DNA of 64,000 nt from Chitinophagales bacterium. GTDB lineage: Bacteria > Bacteroidota > Bacteroidia > Chitinophagales > Chitinophagaceae. Location: assembly GCA_017303395.1 (NCBI GenBank), contig JAFLBN010000004.1, forward strand, positions 124,001 to 188,000, read 5' to 3'. The notes under the pieces were generated by a model that saw nothing but the letters and a program-made list of their open reading frames with translations, had not been told where the DNA came from and searched no databases. Below are positions 44,842 through 52,851 of the stretch, piece after piece; the first letter of the stretch is position 1, and every line of letters begins with the position of its first letter. The translations under genes and the position numbers were made by a program.

Positions 44842-45498
44842 ATGGCTTTAGATAAAATACAAATTGCGCAACGCATAGCGAAAGAACTGAAAGATGGTTT
44901 CTATGTAAATCTTGGCATTGGTATTCCTACACTGGTTGCCAACTATATACCGGAAGGTGTAAACGTAGTACTGCAAAGCGAAAACGGCTTGCTGGGTATG
45001 GGCCCTTTCCCTTTTGAAGGTGATGAGGATGCAGATTTAATAAATGCAGGCAAGCAAACTATCACAACACTGCCGGGCTCTGCTTTCTTTGATAGCGCTA
45101 TGAGCTTTGGTATGATACGCGCCGGCAAGGTAGACCTTACCGTACTGGGTGCTATGGAGGTGGCTGACAATGGTGATATCGCTAACTGGAAGATTCCGGG
45201 CAAGATGGTGAAAGGTATGGGTGGCGCAATGGATCTGGTAGCTGCTGCAAAAAACATCATCGTGGCTATGCAACATACCAACCCGAAAGGCGAAAGCAAA
45301 TTGCTGCCAAAATGTTCGCTGCCACTTACTGGCGTTAAATGTGTGAAGAAAGTAGTGACAGATTTGGGCGTATTTGATATTACAGAAGAAGGATTCCGTT
45401 GTCTGGAATATGCACCCGGCGTTACTATTGACGAGATAAAGGCAAAAACTGCTGGCCGTCTTGTTATTGCAGATGATGTGAAGGAAATGACTTTCTAA
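44842..45498 (+). CDS. scoB: 3-oxoacid CoA-transferase subunit B
   Basis: Beta subunit of the transferase, carrying the catalytic Glu in [16 protein letters not shown]. The 218-residue length is usual and the [20 protein letters not shown] region is conserved. It starts two bases after the alpha stop, and its own stop is directly followed by the ATG of the ArsC-fold gene, so three genes form one unit. Specificity for acetoacetate is inferred from the closest-known pattern of ScoB. Confidence 0.93.
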   Translation: MALDKIQIAQRIAKELKDGFYVNLGIGIPTLVANYIPEGVNVVLQSENGLLGMGPFPFEGDEDADLINAGKQTITTLPGSAFFDSAMSFGMIRAGKVDLTVLGAMEVADNGDIANWKIPGKMVKGMGGAMDLVAAAKNIIVAMQHTNPKGESKLLPKCSLPLTGVKCVKKVVTDLGVFDITEEGFRCLEYAPGVTIDEIKAKTAGRLVIADDVKEMTF

Positions 45499-45834
45499 AT
45501 GCTCATAGTCTATCACAACGCTGAATGCAGTAAGTGTAAAGAGCTGTCTGAATTATTGCAAGGCCGCGAAGTGCAATATAAATTCTATCTGCACGAACCA
45601 TTGAGTGTTGAAGAACTGCAAGCATTGCTTACCAAACTTGGCGCAACTGCAACAGACATTGTCCGCACCGGCGAACAAGTATTTGCAGAACAATATGCAG
45701 GCAAACAGCTTAGTGATAATGAGTTGCTGCAGGCAATTATAGATAACCCTATACTGCTGCAAAGGCCTATAGTAGTAAATGGCGACAAAGCAATCATTGC
45801 CCGTCCGCCGCAATTGGTAAAGGATATATTATAA
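45499..45834 (+). CDS. ArsC-family thioredoxin-fold protein (arsenate reductase-like)
   Basis: A 111-residue protein of the glutaredoxin-dependent arsenate reductase family. The N-terminal catalytic loop is HNAECSKCKEL, with a second Cys (CxxC) where classical ArsC has a single one (NPxCSTS), similar to Spx/YffB. The three Arg positions of ArsC are represented: IVRTGE, RPIVV and ARPP. Arsenate reduction is plausible but the CxxC variant could be a general disulfide reductase. It starts at the first base after the scoB stop with no ars genes around, so an arsenic function is uncertain. Confidence 0.75.
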   Translation: MLIVYHNAECSKCKELSELLQGREVQYKFYLHEPLSVEELQALLTKLGATATDIVRTGEQVFAEQYAGKQLSDNELLQAIIDNPILLQRPIVVNGDKAIIARPPQLVKDIL

Positions 45835-45862
45835 AACCCTCTGCAAAGAGGGTTTCTTTTTT
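45834..45862 (+). terminator. terminator of the scoAB-arsC unit
   Basis: AAACCCTCT/AGAGGGTTT hairpin followed by CTTTTTTT on the plus strand. Confidence 0.9.
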
Positions 45863-45874
45863 TATTTTCATACT

Positions 45875-47029
45875 ATGAAAAAAGCATTTTTGGCTGTTTG
45901 GATGTTGCTGCTCACTTCTGTTGCTATTGCGCAGCAGAAGAATGAGGAAGCACTGGTGAATAAGATAATGCAATGCTTTGGTACCGAAGACGACTCTGCC
46001 TACGCAATGCTTTTCCCCCGGTTCGATACCCTTTGGAACATGGCACAGCGATACTCAGATACAGGCATCGTTAACAACAGGCGCATCAATAACCTGCGTT
46101 CCAATCCGCGCCAGTTGCAGCAGTTCGATCCTTATTACAACAAATCTATCATTCGAGATTTTAAGTTCATTCATAAGAAAGGGTTGGACTCAGGCATACA
46201 CTGGAGAGACTTACTCATTGCCCGATACGACCTTGAAAAAGCAATGCTGCCGAGAGAGTTGGTTGGCTTTGAAAAGATAGTACAATACCGTTTGCAGGGC
46301 TACATATTTGTTCAGGACTTACTGACGCGCAAAATCTATTGCATCGCCATAAAAGATGTTCATGGCTTCAATGATAAATGGTATGGCGGGCGCATTGTAA
46401 ATATACTGGAGGCAGAGACTATTGAAGAGTATTATGAAAAACTGGCATTAGAAAGAAAGGTGCTGAAAGATGTACTAATAGCACAATTGTATGCATTGTC
46501 TGATACAATCGGCAAAGCTGAAGACAGCCTTGCACTGGCTGCTGCGGCAACTAATAATAATGGCAGTGGTGAAACAGTGGCTAAAACAGACAAAGCCAAT
46601 CCGCTGAGTGTGACACTTGAAGAAGATGAAGAAAAAAAGAAACCACTAACCAACGATGTTGTAGAACGCAAACTATACACCGGTCTCTTCGATGGTGAGA
46701 TAAAAATGGAGCTCTACATCCGCAGCCTGAAAGGCCCATGTCCCAAACCTGTTTGTGCATGGGATGCACTCTACAAGTTTCAGGATATGGAAGACTATGT
46801 TGTGCTGGATGTAACTAAAAGCCCCGAAGGTAAACTGATACTGACAGAAGAGGATGTAGGCGTAATGGAAATAACCATAATGGGCGATAAAGCCACCGGC
46901 GAATGGTCTTCTTTCAAAGACAAAACCACTGTAGAAGTAGAGCTGACTGAGAAGCGTGAAGTAAAAAACCGCAAGCTCTTTATGCTCGATGATATACTGG
47001 AGGGTGGTATGAACTTCGGGGAATACTAA
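45875..47029 (+). CDS. secreted protein of unknown function
   Basis: A 384-residue protein with signal peptide (MKKAFLAVWMLLLTSVAIAQ). The first 200 residues are helical and basic and contain the KNEEALVNKIMQCFG and GLDSGIHWRDLLIARYDLEK segments; a Thr/Asn/Ser-rich region (residues about 210-250) follows, then a beta-rich C-terminal part (YTGLFDGEIKMELYIRSLKG ... DMEDYVVLDVTKSP). I do not recognise a family. It forms a convergent pair with the HExxH gene and its last four bases overlap it (CTAA). No terminator is visible between them. Confidence 0.65.
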   Translation: MKKAFLAVWMLLLTSVAIAQQKNEEALVNKIMQCFGTEDDSAYAMLFPRFDTLWNMAQRYSDTGIVNNRRINNLRSNPRQLQQFDPYYNKSIIRDFKFIHKKGLDSGIHWRDLLIARYDLEKAMLPRELVGFEKIVQYRLQGYIFVQDLLTRKIYCIAIKDVHGFNDKWYGGRIVNILEAETIEEYYEKLALERKVLKDVLIAQLYALSDTIGKAEDSLALAAAATNNNGSGETVAKTDKANPLSVTLEEDEEKKKPLTNDVVERKLYTGLFDGEIKMELYIRSLKGPCPKPVCAWDALYKFQDMEDYVVLDVTKSPEGKLILTEEDVGVMEITIMGDKATGEWSSFKDKTTVEVELTEKREVKNRKLFMLDDILEGGMNFGEY

Positions 47030-47979
47030 TCCGCTGCTTTTAAGACTGAATAATATTTAGCCAACAACTCCGGTTGCCTCGGCACTGTTCCTGTTGCTAT
47101 CATAGAAAAATGCTCTGCAGCTATCTCTTCCGGATGCAGAACATAATCTGTGTTCATACCTATTATCTGAAACAGCTCAGGCACTTCTTCAAATGTTTTA
47201 ATTACGGCTTTGCCATCTTGGATTTTTATCTTCTTATTATCTCCGCTACCTTCCAATACCAACACACCAAGCCTTACATATGTTTCAAATACATTTCCGC
47301 CTTCATATTTTTTAGCACTGTATAGCAACAGGGTAACGTCTTCATTGCCCATAGATACATAATGTGCAATTTCAGGACAATCAGGATTCGTAATATTCAG
47401 ATTATCCAAAGCATCATTCAATGCAATCTTGTTGCACTTTTTAAAGCCGAAGACACTATACAATTTATCTTTCTTTGCCGGGTTGTGTCTGGAATATACA
47501 TGAAACAATTCATGCGAAACAAGGTGAGCATTAATGCCTTCAGATGCTGTATTTAATACAATATTATTGCCCCTGGTATATCCTGATGCGCCATACTCTT
47601 CTTTCAGTGTGCTTTTAATTACATAGATTTTAGCAGGCAGGTTCAATACGATACCCTTTTTATTCAGCGAGTCCAGCACTTCAGCAAAAGCTGTTTTCAA
47701 ATCTGCAATCTCTTTTTGTGTCCAGTTAAGCGATTGCTTTCTTGCATGCTCATAATAGTCATCCTTTCTGGTTTTCGATATATCATCTGTTTTTGATTGA
47801 ATATCGAATAAGGAGAAATAGTTAGCATATCCGTCATTTTCTCCCAACCTGGTTGCACCATCCAGACTATCGGCAGCTATGATAGTTGATTTATTGAATG
47901 AGAACTTTATGCTCTCTGCTTTCACAAGCAATTGTTGCAATACCAGCAGCAAGATGAATAGTAGTTTCAGGTTTTTCAT
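47026..47979 (-). CDS. putative secreted metallopeptidase with HExxH motif
   Basis: A 317-residue protein with an N-terminal signal peptide (hydrophobic run LLFILLLVLQQLLVKA). Near residue 156 lies SHELFHVYSRHNP, an HExxH zinc-binding motif; a downstream Glu in PEEIAAEHFSM (near 285) could be the third ligand, as in gluzincin-type peptidases. The NITNPDCPEIAHYV segment follows the motif. The family pattern is familiar from uncharacterised bacterial proteins but has no name I can give. Peptidase activity is inferred from the motif alone. Located at the envelope. Confidence 0.6.
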   Translation of the reverse strand: MKNLKLLFILLLVLQQLLVKAESIKFSFNKSTIIAADSLDGATRLGENDGYANYFSLFDIQSKTDDISKTRKDDYYEHARKQSLNWTQKEIADLKTAFAEVLDSLNKKGIVLNLPAKIYVIKSTLKEEYGASGYTRGNNIVLNTASEGINAHLVSHELFHVYSRHNPAKKDKLYSVFGFKKCNKIALNDALDNLNITNPDCPEIAHYVSMGNEDVTLLLYSAKKYEGGNVFETYVRLGVLVLEGSGDNKKIKIQDGKAVIKTFEEVPELFQIIGMNTDYVLHPEEIAAEHFSMIATGTVPRQPELLAKYYSVLKAAD

Positions 47980-48094
47980 AGAAGCTGAATTTTATATCAA
48001 TGGAATTTAAACAATATTAATGGAAAAATACTATACCACTATTGCAAACACTTAGCCTGCTGCATTGTTACAAACCTGTAACTTCGAATCTCTT

Positions 48095-49621
48095 ATGGCA
48101 AGTATGCAACCAACTATAAAGACATTCGGCGAACTAAAGGCATCCGGTTATCAACCAAAATCGGTAAAGGAAGAAGTCCGTCAGAATCTTATTACATCTA
48201 TTCAAACCAATCAGAGTCCTTTCAATGGCATTTTGGGTTATGAAGATACCGTAATACCCGATGTTGAAAGGGCTTTGCTTTCGCGCCACAATATCCTGTT
48301 CCTCGGCCTTCGTGGGCAGGCGAAAACACGCATGGCGCGCGAGATGGTAAACCTGCTGGACGAATGGATACCCGTTGTAGATGGCAGCGACATCAACGAC
48401 AGTCCGTTTGCACCTATATCGTTGTATGCACGCAATCTCCTGAATGAAATGGGCGATGCAACTCCTATCAACTGGTTGCACCGCAGTGAGCGCTATGGCG
48501 AAAAGCTGGCTACGCCCGATGTATCTGTTGCCGATCTGATAGGCGATGTAGACCCTATAAAAGCAGCCAATATGCGCCTCAGCTTTGCAGATGAGCGTGT
48601 GTTGCACTACGGCATCATACCACGTTCTCACAGAGGTATATTTGTTATCAACGAGCTGCCCGATTTGCAGGCACGTATACAGGTATCACTCTTCAACATA
48701 CTGCAGGAGGGCGATATTCAGATACGTGGTTTCAAACTACGCATGCCTTTGGATATTCTTTTTGTGTTTACTGCCAATCCCGAAGACTATACCAATCGTG
48801 GTAGTATTGTAACACCGCTGAAAGACCGTATTGAAAGCCAGATAGTAACACACTATCCTAAAACAGTACACGTATCGCAAGCCATTACAGAACAGGAAGC
48901 AGATGTATTACCTGAGCAAATGCAAAAGGTAGAAGTGCCTGATCTTGCCAAGATGCTGGTTGAAGAGATTGCCATGGAAGCACGCAAGAGCGAGTATGTA
49001 GACCAGAAGAGTGGTGTATCTGCACGTCTTACTATTTCTGCATACGAGAACCTGATAAGCACTGCCGAGCTGCGTGCTTTGAAGCATGGCAGCAACAACA
49101 CCATGGTACGTATTTCTGATTTCATTGGCGTTATACCATCCATCACTGGTAAGATAGAACTGGTTTATGAAGGCGAACAGGAAGGTCCTACTAACGTAGC
49201 ACATCGTTTGCTGGAGCAGGCTATCCGCACTATGTTCATCCAATATTTCCCCGACCCGCAGTCTTTCAAAAAACAAACGCGCGGCAACGACAAGGTGAAC
49301 CCAAAACCAAATCCTTATCAATCAGTAATAGATTGGTTTGGCCGTGGCAATGACCTTGTGATGATGCAGGATGCAGCAGACGATGCATATCGCAACAACC
49401 TGTATCAGGTAGATGGTTTATATGCAGCAGTGAAGCAATATTATCCGAATGCTGACGAAGCACAGATAGCACTGCTCATGGAGTTTATGCTCCACGGGCT
49501 CGCATCCTTCTCACTCATCAGCAAGAAAGGTGTTGAAAGCGGTGGCTACAGCTTTGGCGATATACTGGGTAGCATGATGAATATGAACTTCAATAGCGAG
49601 GAGGAAGAAGAGGATTTCTAA
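48095..49621 (+). CDS. AAA+ ATPase of the MoxR/magnesium-chelatase type
   Basis: A 508-residue AAA+ protein. Walker A is GLRGQAKTRMA (near residue 70), and the position of Walker B reads IFVINELPDL, with Asn in place of the usual Asp. The region VADLIGDVDPIKAAN is a ChlI-type insert, and the arginine-finger region follows NPEDYTNRGSIVTPLKDRIE. Relatives remodel protein complexes together with a von Willebrand A-domain partner. No VWA gene is adjacent, so the partner is encoded elsewhere or absent. ATG 48095 is preferred over the TTG at 48065; a TAACTTCG (48079-48086) may be its -7 box. Function unknown. Confidence 0.8.
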   Translation: MASMQPTIKTFGELKASGYQPKSVKEEVRQNLITSIQTNQSPFNGILGYEDTVIPDVERALLSRHNILFLGLRGQAKTRMAREMVNLLDEWIPVVDGSDINDSPFAPISLYARNLLNEMGDATPINWLHRSERYGEKLATPDVSVADLIGDVDPIKAANMRLSFADERVLHYGIIPRSHRGIFVINELPDLQARIQVSLFNILQEGDIQIRGFKLRMPLDILFVFTANPEDYTNRGSIVTPLKDRIESQIVTHYPKTVHVSQAITEQEADVLPEQMQKVEVPDLAKMLVEEIAMEARKSEYVDQKSGVSARLTISAYENLISTAELRALKHGSNNTMVRISDFIGVIPSITGKIELVYEGEQEGPTNVAHRLLEQAIRTMFIQYFPDPQSFKKQTRGNDKVNPKPNPYQSVIDWFGRGNDLVMMQDAADDAYRNNLYQVDGLYAAVKQYYPNADEAQIALLMEFMLHGLASFSLISKKGVESGGYSFGDILGSMMNMNFNSEEEEEDF

Positions 49622-49653
49622 AAGAGTGTATATTTACTTTGTAATATATACTT

Positions 49654-50157
49654 ATGAGCTCCCGATCATTCTTTCAGATTTTCTTTAAGATATCCGCATT
49701 GTTAACTATTGTTGGCTCTGTAGGCGTTTTGATAGAGTCACTGCAGAGTATAGTTTCGTTCTTTTCCTATACGGACTATACAATATTGTTCATTGCAATA
49801 ATATCCATTGCACTCCTTGTTTTTACAGTATATTTTCTTCTTTTCAAAGGAGATTATATCATCAACAAACTGCACCTGACAGATAACGTTGATGAGCATC
49901 TTTCCATCAAGATGCATAGGTCTCAGATATTGAGTTTGGCTGTTGTAGTAATCGGTGGCTATACTTTCGTGAACGAGATACCTGTTTTCTGTCATGCATT
50001 GTATTCTTACTGGCAGGAAGGTCTTATGGAACACAGCTATAGTTATACCAGTAAAGGGCCTATCATCTATTCATCTGCAAGGCTACTTGTAGGACTGTTG
50101 TTGCTGGGCAATACCAAACTTATAGTTAACTACTTGGAACTTCGTCGAAAAAAATAA
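49654..50157 (+). CDS. small membrane protein of unknown function
   Basis: A 167-residue protein with four predicted membrane helices: residues about 10-30, 40-65, 90-110 and 130-155. There are short charged loops (LHLTDNVDEHLSIKMHRS) and no recognised motif. It starts 32 bases after the AAA+ gene stop, and its own stop is one base before the ArfB start. It is therefore the middle gene of a unit with ATPase and ArfB. Function unknown. Confidence 0.6.
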   Translation: MSSRSFFQIFFKISALLTIVGSVGVLIESLQSIVSFFSYTDYTILFIAIISIALLVFTVYFLLFKGDYIINKLHLTDNVDEHLSIKMHRSQILSLAVVVIGGYTFVNEIPVFCHALYSYWQEGLMEHSYSYTSKGPIIYSSARLLVGLLLLGNTKLIVNYLELRRKK

Positions 50158-50158
50158 A

Positions 50159-50551
50159 ATGCACAACTTTCAAAACGAAATATTTTATCGCACAGCACGC
50201 AGTGGTGGCAAAGGCGGTCAAAATGTAAATAAGGTAGAGACAATGGTTGAAGCTTGGTTGCATATAGGTCAGTCTCATGCTTTTACACAAGAAGAAAAAG
50301 AACTCATTTCTAACAAGCTAGCCAACCGCATCAATAAAGATGGCTACCTGATTGTAAAGTGCAGTGAAACTCGTTCTCAGCTGGAGAACAAACAGATTGC
50401 TATTGCAAAAATGCAGGAGATAATAGCCAAAAGCCTGATAGTACCTAAAAAGCGCAAGCCAACAAAAATCAGCAAAGCAGCCAAAGAGGCACGCCTAAAT
50501 AGCAAGAAGAAAGCATCAGAGAAAAAACAACTGCGCAGGAAGGATTGGTAG
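50159..50551 (+). CDS. arfB: alternative ribosome-rescue factor ArfB (GGQ-domain peptidyl-tRNA hydrolase)
   Basis: A 130-residue release-factor homologue with the catalytic GGQ motif in SGGKGGQNVNKVET (residues about 17-30) and a C-terminal basic tail (KKRKPTKISKAAKEARL ... KKQLRRKDW), which in ArfB enters the empty mRNA channel of stalled ribosomes. It hydrolyses peptidyl-tRNA on ribosomes stuck at the ends of stop-less mRNAs. One base separates it from the membrane protein gene upstream. No stop-codon recognition domain is present, as expected. Confidence 0.92.
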   Translation: MHNFQNEIFYRTARSGGKGGQNVNKVETMVEAWLHIGQSHAFTQEEKELISNKLANRINKDGYLIVKCSETRSQLENKQIAIAKMQEIIAKSLIVPKKRKPTKISKAAKEARLNSKKKASEKKQLRRKDW

Positions 50552-50629
50552 TTTGTTGATTGGTTGACTTGTTAATTAGTTGATTAGTTATTAAAAGACA
50601 ACATAAAAACCCATCATTCTCTAATCCAA

Positions 50630-51205
50630 TTAATCCAGGTTCATACTATCCAACAAAAACTCTATTGTGCGCGGAAAGAAATAGTGCTCCAGTTTGTGAA
50701 TCTTATGTGCTACATCATCTGGTTTATCAGTAGTTGTTACACTGCATCTTGCCTGCGTTATGATGTTGCCCTCATCATAGTGCTCATTTACATAATGGAT
50801 GGTAATGCCCGATTCTTTTTCTTTATTAGCAACCACAGCCTCGTGTACATGATGCCCGTACATGCCTTTACCACCATATTTTGGCAGTAGTGCAGGGTGC
50901 ACATTTATTATCCTGTTCGGGAATGCATTCAGTATCGTTTCAGGTACCTTCCACAGATAGCCTGCCAGAACAACAAGTGATGGTTTGTATTCCATCATCT
51001 GTTCCACCAGCAGCACTTCTTTTGCAGTATGCTTATCTATTATCAGAAAGGGGATGTGTTCTTTCTTTGCAATCTCCAGCACACCCGCATCTGGCTTGTT
51101 CGATACGATGAGCGAAACCTTAGCCTTACCATTGGCTTTGAAGAAATCTATGATAGCCTGTGCATTGCTGCCGCGGCCAGATGCGAATACGATGAGTGAA
51201 TGCAT
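50630..51205 (-). CDS. purN: phosphoribosylglycinamide formyltransferase
   Basis: Formylates GAR with 10-formyl-tetrahydrofolate in purine synthesis (third step). The 191-residue enzyme has the N-terminal IVFASGRGSNAQAI and the catalytic Asn-His region NVHPALLPKYGGKGMYG; the Asp in EHYDEGNII completes the triad. Cytoplasmic. The promoter box TAGTTTTG lies ten bases before the ATG and faces the S4-domain gene promoter. The gene is followed by an AT-rich spacer containing a weak repeat of the GATTAGTT type. Confidence 0.95.
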   Translation of the reverse strand: MHSLIVFASGRGSNAQAIIDFFKANGKAKVSLIVSNKPDAGVLEIAKKEHIPFLIIDKHTAKEVLLVEQMMEYKPSLVVLAGYLWKVPETILNAFPNRIINVHPALLPKYGGKGMYGHHVHEAVVANKEKESGITIHYVNEHYDEGNIITQARCSVTTTDKPDDVAHKIHKLEHYFFPRTIEFLLDSMNLD

Positions 51206-51215
51206 AAGAATAGCG

Positions 51216-51223
51216 CAAAACTA
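51216..51223 (-). promoter_or_regulatory. -7 promoter element (TAGTTTTG) of purN
   Basis: Exact TAnnTTTG match ten bases before the ATG on the minus strand. Confidence 0.5.
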
Positions 51224-51253
51224 CAAAACAGTTTTGGTGATGCTGCATTTATG

Positions 51254-51262
51254 TAATTTAGC
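51254..51262 (+). promoter_or_regulatory. possible -7 element, TAATTTAGC variant, of the S4 gene
   Basis: Three bases before the ATG at 51266; if active, the mRNA would start at the start codon. Confidence 0.4.
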
Positions 51263-51265
51263 AAT

Positions 51266-51667
51266 ATGGCAGATGAGAAATTAAGGCTGGATAAATACCT
51301 GTGGTCTATACGCATCTTCAAAACGCGTACCCTTGCCACCAAAGCCTGCGAAGAAGGCAAAGTAAAACTGAACGGTGCCAATGTAAAACCTGCTCGCAGT
51401 GTTAGCATTGGCGAAATCTACGACATACGTGCCGAGCGCAAATGGACTATACGTGTAACAGGGCTGCTGCAAAAACGTGTAGGTTTTGAAGAGGCTATCA
51501 AGAACTATACAGACCTCACATCTGAAGAAGACCTGCAATACAACAAACGTATGGGTACCAGTTTCTATACAGGTAAGCGCCTAAGCAAAACAGGCCGCCC
51601 GTCCAAAAAAGAACGTCGCGACCTGAATGATTTTCTCAGCGATGATGACGCTGAATCTGAAGATTAA
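51266..51667 (+). CDS. S4-domain RNA-binding protein, Hsp15/HslR-like
   Basis: A 133-residue protein with one S4 RNA-binding domain at its N-terminus (RLDKYLWSIRIFKTRTLATK, then EGKVKLNGANVKPARSV) and a charged C-terminal region (KKERRDLNDFLSDDDAES). Hsp15/HslR binds free 50S subunits carrying peptidyl-tRNA and helps to recycle stalled complexes. A rescue role would fit the neighbouring ArfB gene. Its stop interlocks with that of the convergent propeller lipoprotein (TTAA). Confidence 0.88.
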   Translation: MADEKLRLDKYLWSIRIFKTRTLATKACEEGKVKLNGANVKPARSVSIGEIYDIRAERKWTIRVTGLLQKRVGFEEAIKNYTDLTSEEDLQYNKRMGTSFYTGKRLSKTGRPSKKERRDLNDFLSDDDAESED

Positions 51668-52731
51668 TACATTACCGTAAAGCTGCCTTTCTTGTCAGGA
51701 TTTTCATACACCTTCACCCAGTTTTCACCAAGGTCCTGGCTACGATACACGCCCTGATCTGTGGCAGCGTATATGTATTTTTTCGAAGTATTGTTTTTGT
51801 AGTAATCGTATTTTTCAGACAAGCTCTTTACAATAGCATTTTTTGGCATGCCAATGTTTGCAGTAACAAATTTTGTAGAACCTGCCGGCAAACGATAAAC
51901 ACCTCCACCGTTTGTACCAACTAATACAGTTTGTCCAAAACCACCGCACATACTTAATATTTGCAATGATGTTGGTATGCCTGAATATTTAGACCAACTG
52001 TTACCATCGTTAGCGCTATAGTATACACCATTAGCACCTGTCTTATCTGCTGCAAGCACTATATTGCCCATGTGCGACAGGAAGAACTTACCGGCTGTTG
52101 GCAACGGGCTACCAGTAGTTTGTGTCCATTGCTGTGTAGGGCTCGATACTTTGAATGTACGCTTATTTACATCATCATATGCTATCAGTGTGTTATTATC
52201 TAACAGCGTGAATGAAGTCATAATTGTACCGGTAGGTATATTAATATCATCTTCGTCTTTCCAGTTTGAATAACTAATACCCGGACGACCGTTAGAATCG
52301 TTGAATATATACCCTTTTTTACCAGTACCACCGATATATACCCTGTTTTTGAATGCAGGTGTATTTACGTTAATGATGATTGACTCTCCGTAATCAGAAA
52401 ATGCACCTGGAGCCATAAAAGTAGGATTGGTATTATTATTACCCTGTCCTAATTTTTCAATAATGTGTACGTTTTTCTTGATGTATATAAGATTAGCACC
52501 GGAAGTCACCATCGCTGTGGCAGGATAGTTATCGGCACCGAAAACAGTCTGAAAATTCAAACCGTCGTTTGTTCTATATATAGCACCGAAAGTATCGCCT
52601 ACATACAATACATACGGCTTCGATATAACGTTATTATTATCAATTTCATCATAAGTAGGCTTACAAGCACCCGCAGAAAATGCTAATCCAAGTACAATAC
52701 CCAGCTTATAGATAACTTTACGATTATCCAT
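51664..52731 (-). CDS. lipoprotein with BNR/Asp-box beta-propeller repeats
   Basis: A 355-residue lipoprotein starting at ATG 52731 (MDNRKVIYKL) with lipobox SAGAC; an in-frame ATG six codons upstream is possible. Several repeats of sialidase-type Asp-box form are visible: YRTNDGLNFQTVFG, YSANDGNSWSKYSG and YRSQDLGENWVKVYENP. This fold is shared by sialidases, Vps10/photosystem assembly factor-like and gliding-associated proteins. Catalytic residues of sialidases are not evident, so a binding or scaffold role is more likely. Outer membrane or surface. Confidence 0.8.
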   Translation of the reverse strand: MDNRKVIYKLGIVLGLAFSAGACKPTYDEIDNNNVISKPYVLYVGDTFGAIYRTNDGLNFQTVFGADNYPATAMVTSGANLIYIKKNVHIIEKLGQGNNNTNPTFMAPGAFSDYGESIIINVNTPAFKNRVYIGGTGKKGYIFNDSNGRPGISYSNWKDEDDINIPTGTIMTSFTLLDNNTLIAYDDVNKRTFKVSSPTQQWTQTTGSPLPTAGKFFLSHMGNIVLAADKTGANGVYYSANDGNSWSKYSGIPTSLQILSMCGGFGQTVLVGTNGGGVYRLPAGSTKFVTANIGMPKNAIVKSLSEKYDYYKNNTSKKYIYAATDQGVYRSQDLGENWVKVYENPDKKGSFTVMY

Positions 52732-52775
52732 TGAGAAAATTTTCATCAAGTTTATAAAAAATAGTTAACAAATCA

Positions 52776-52801
52776 AAGGGTTTTGTTAAAACAAAACCCT
52801 T
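52776..52801 (-). terminator. hairpin downstream of the DUF4836 gene
   Basis: AAGGGTTTTGTT/AACAAAACCCTT, 12 perfect pairs around two bases, is followed on the minus strand by a short T-rich stretch. Confidence 0.65.
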
Positions 52802-52851
52802 ATACAGCCCTTATTTTCGGGCAATGTCATATTATTTTAATCCTAAATTAA

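Noticed and set aside
50560-50592. GTTGATTGGTTGACTTGTTA-type repeats after ArfB
   Set aside because: Too degenerate to call an array by themselves; mentioned only as a possible relative of the 8-bp repeats.
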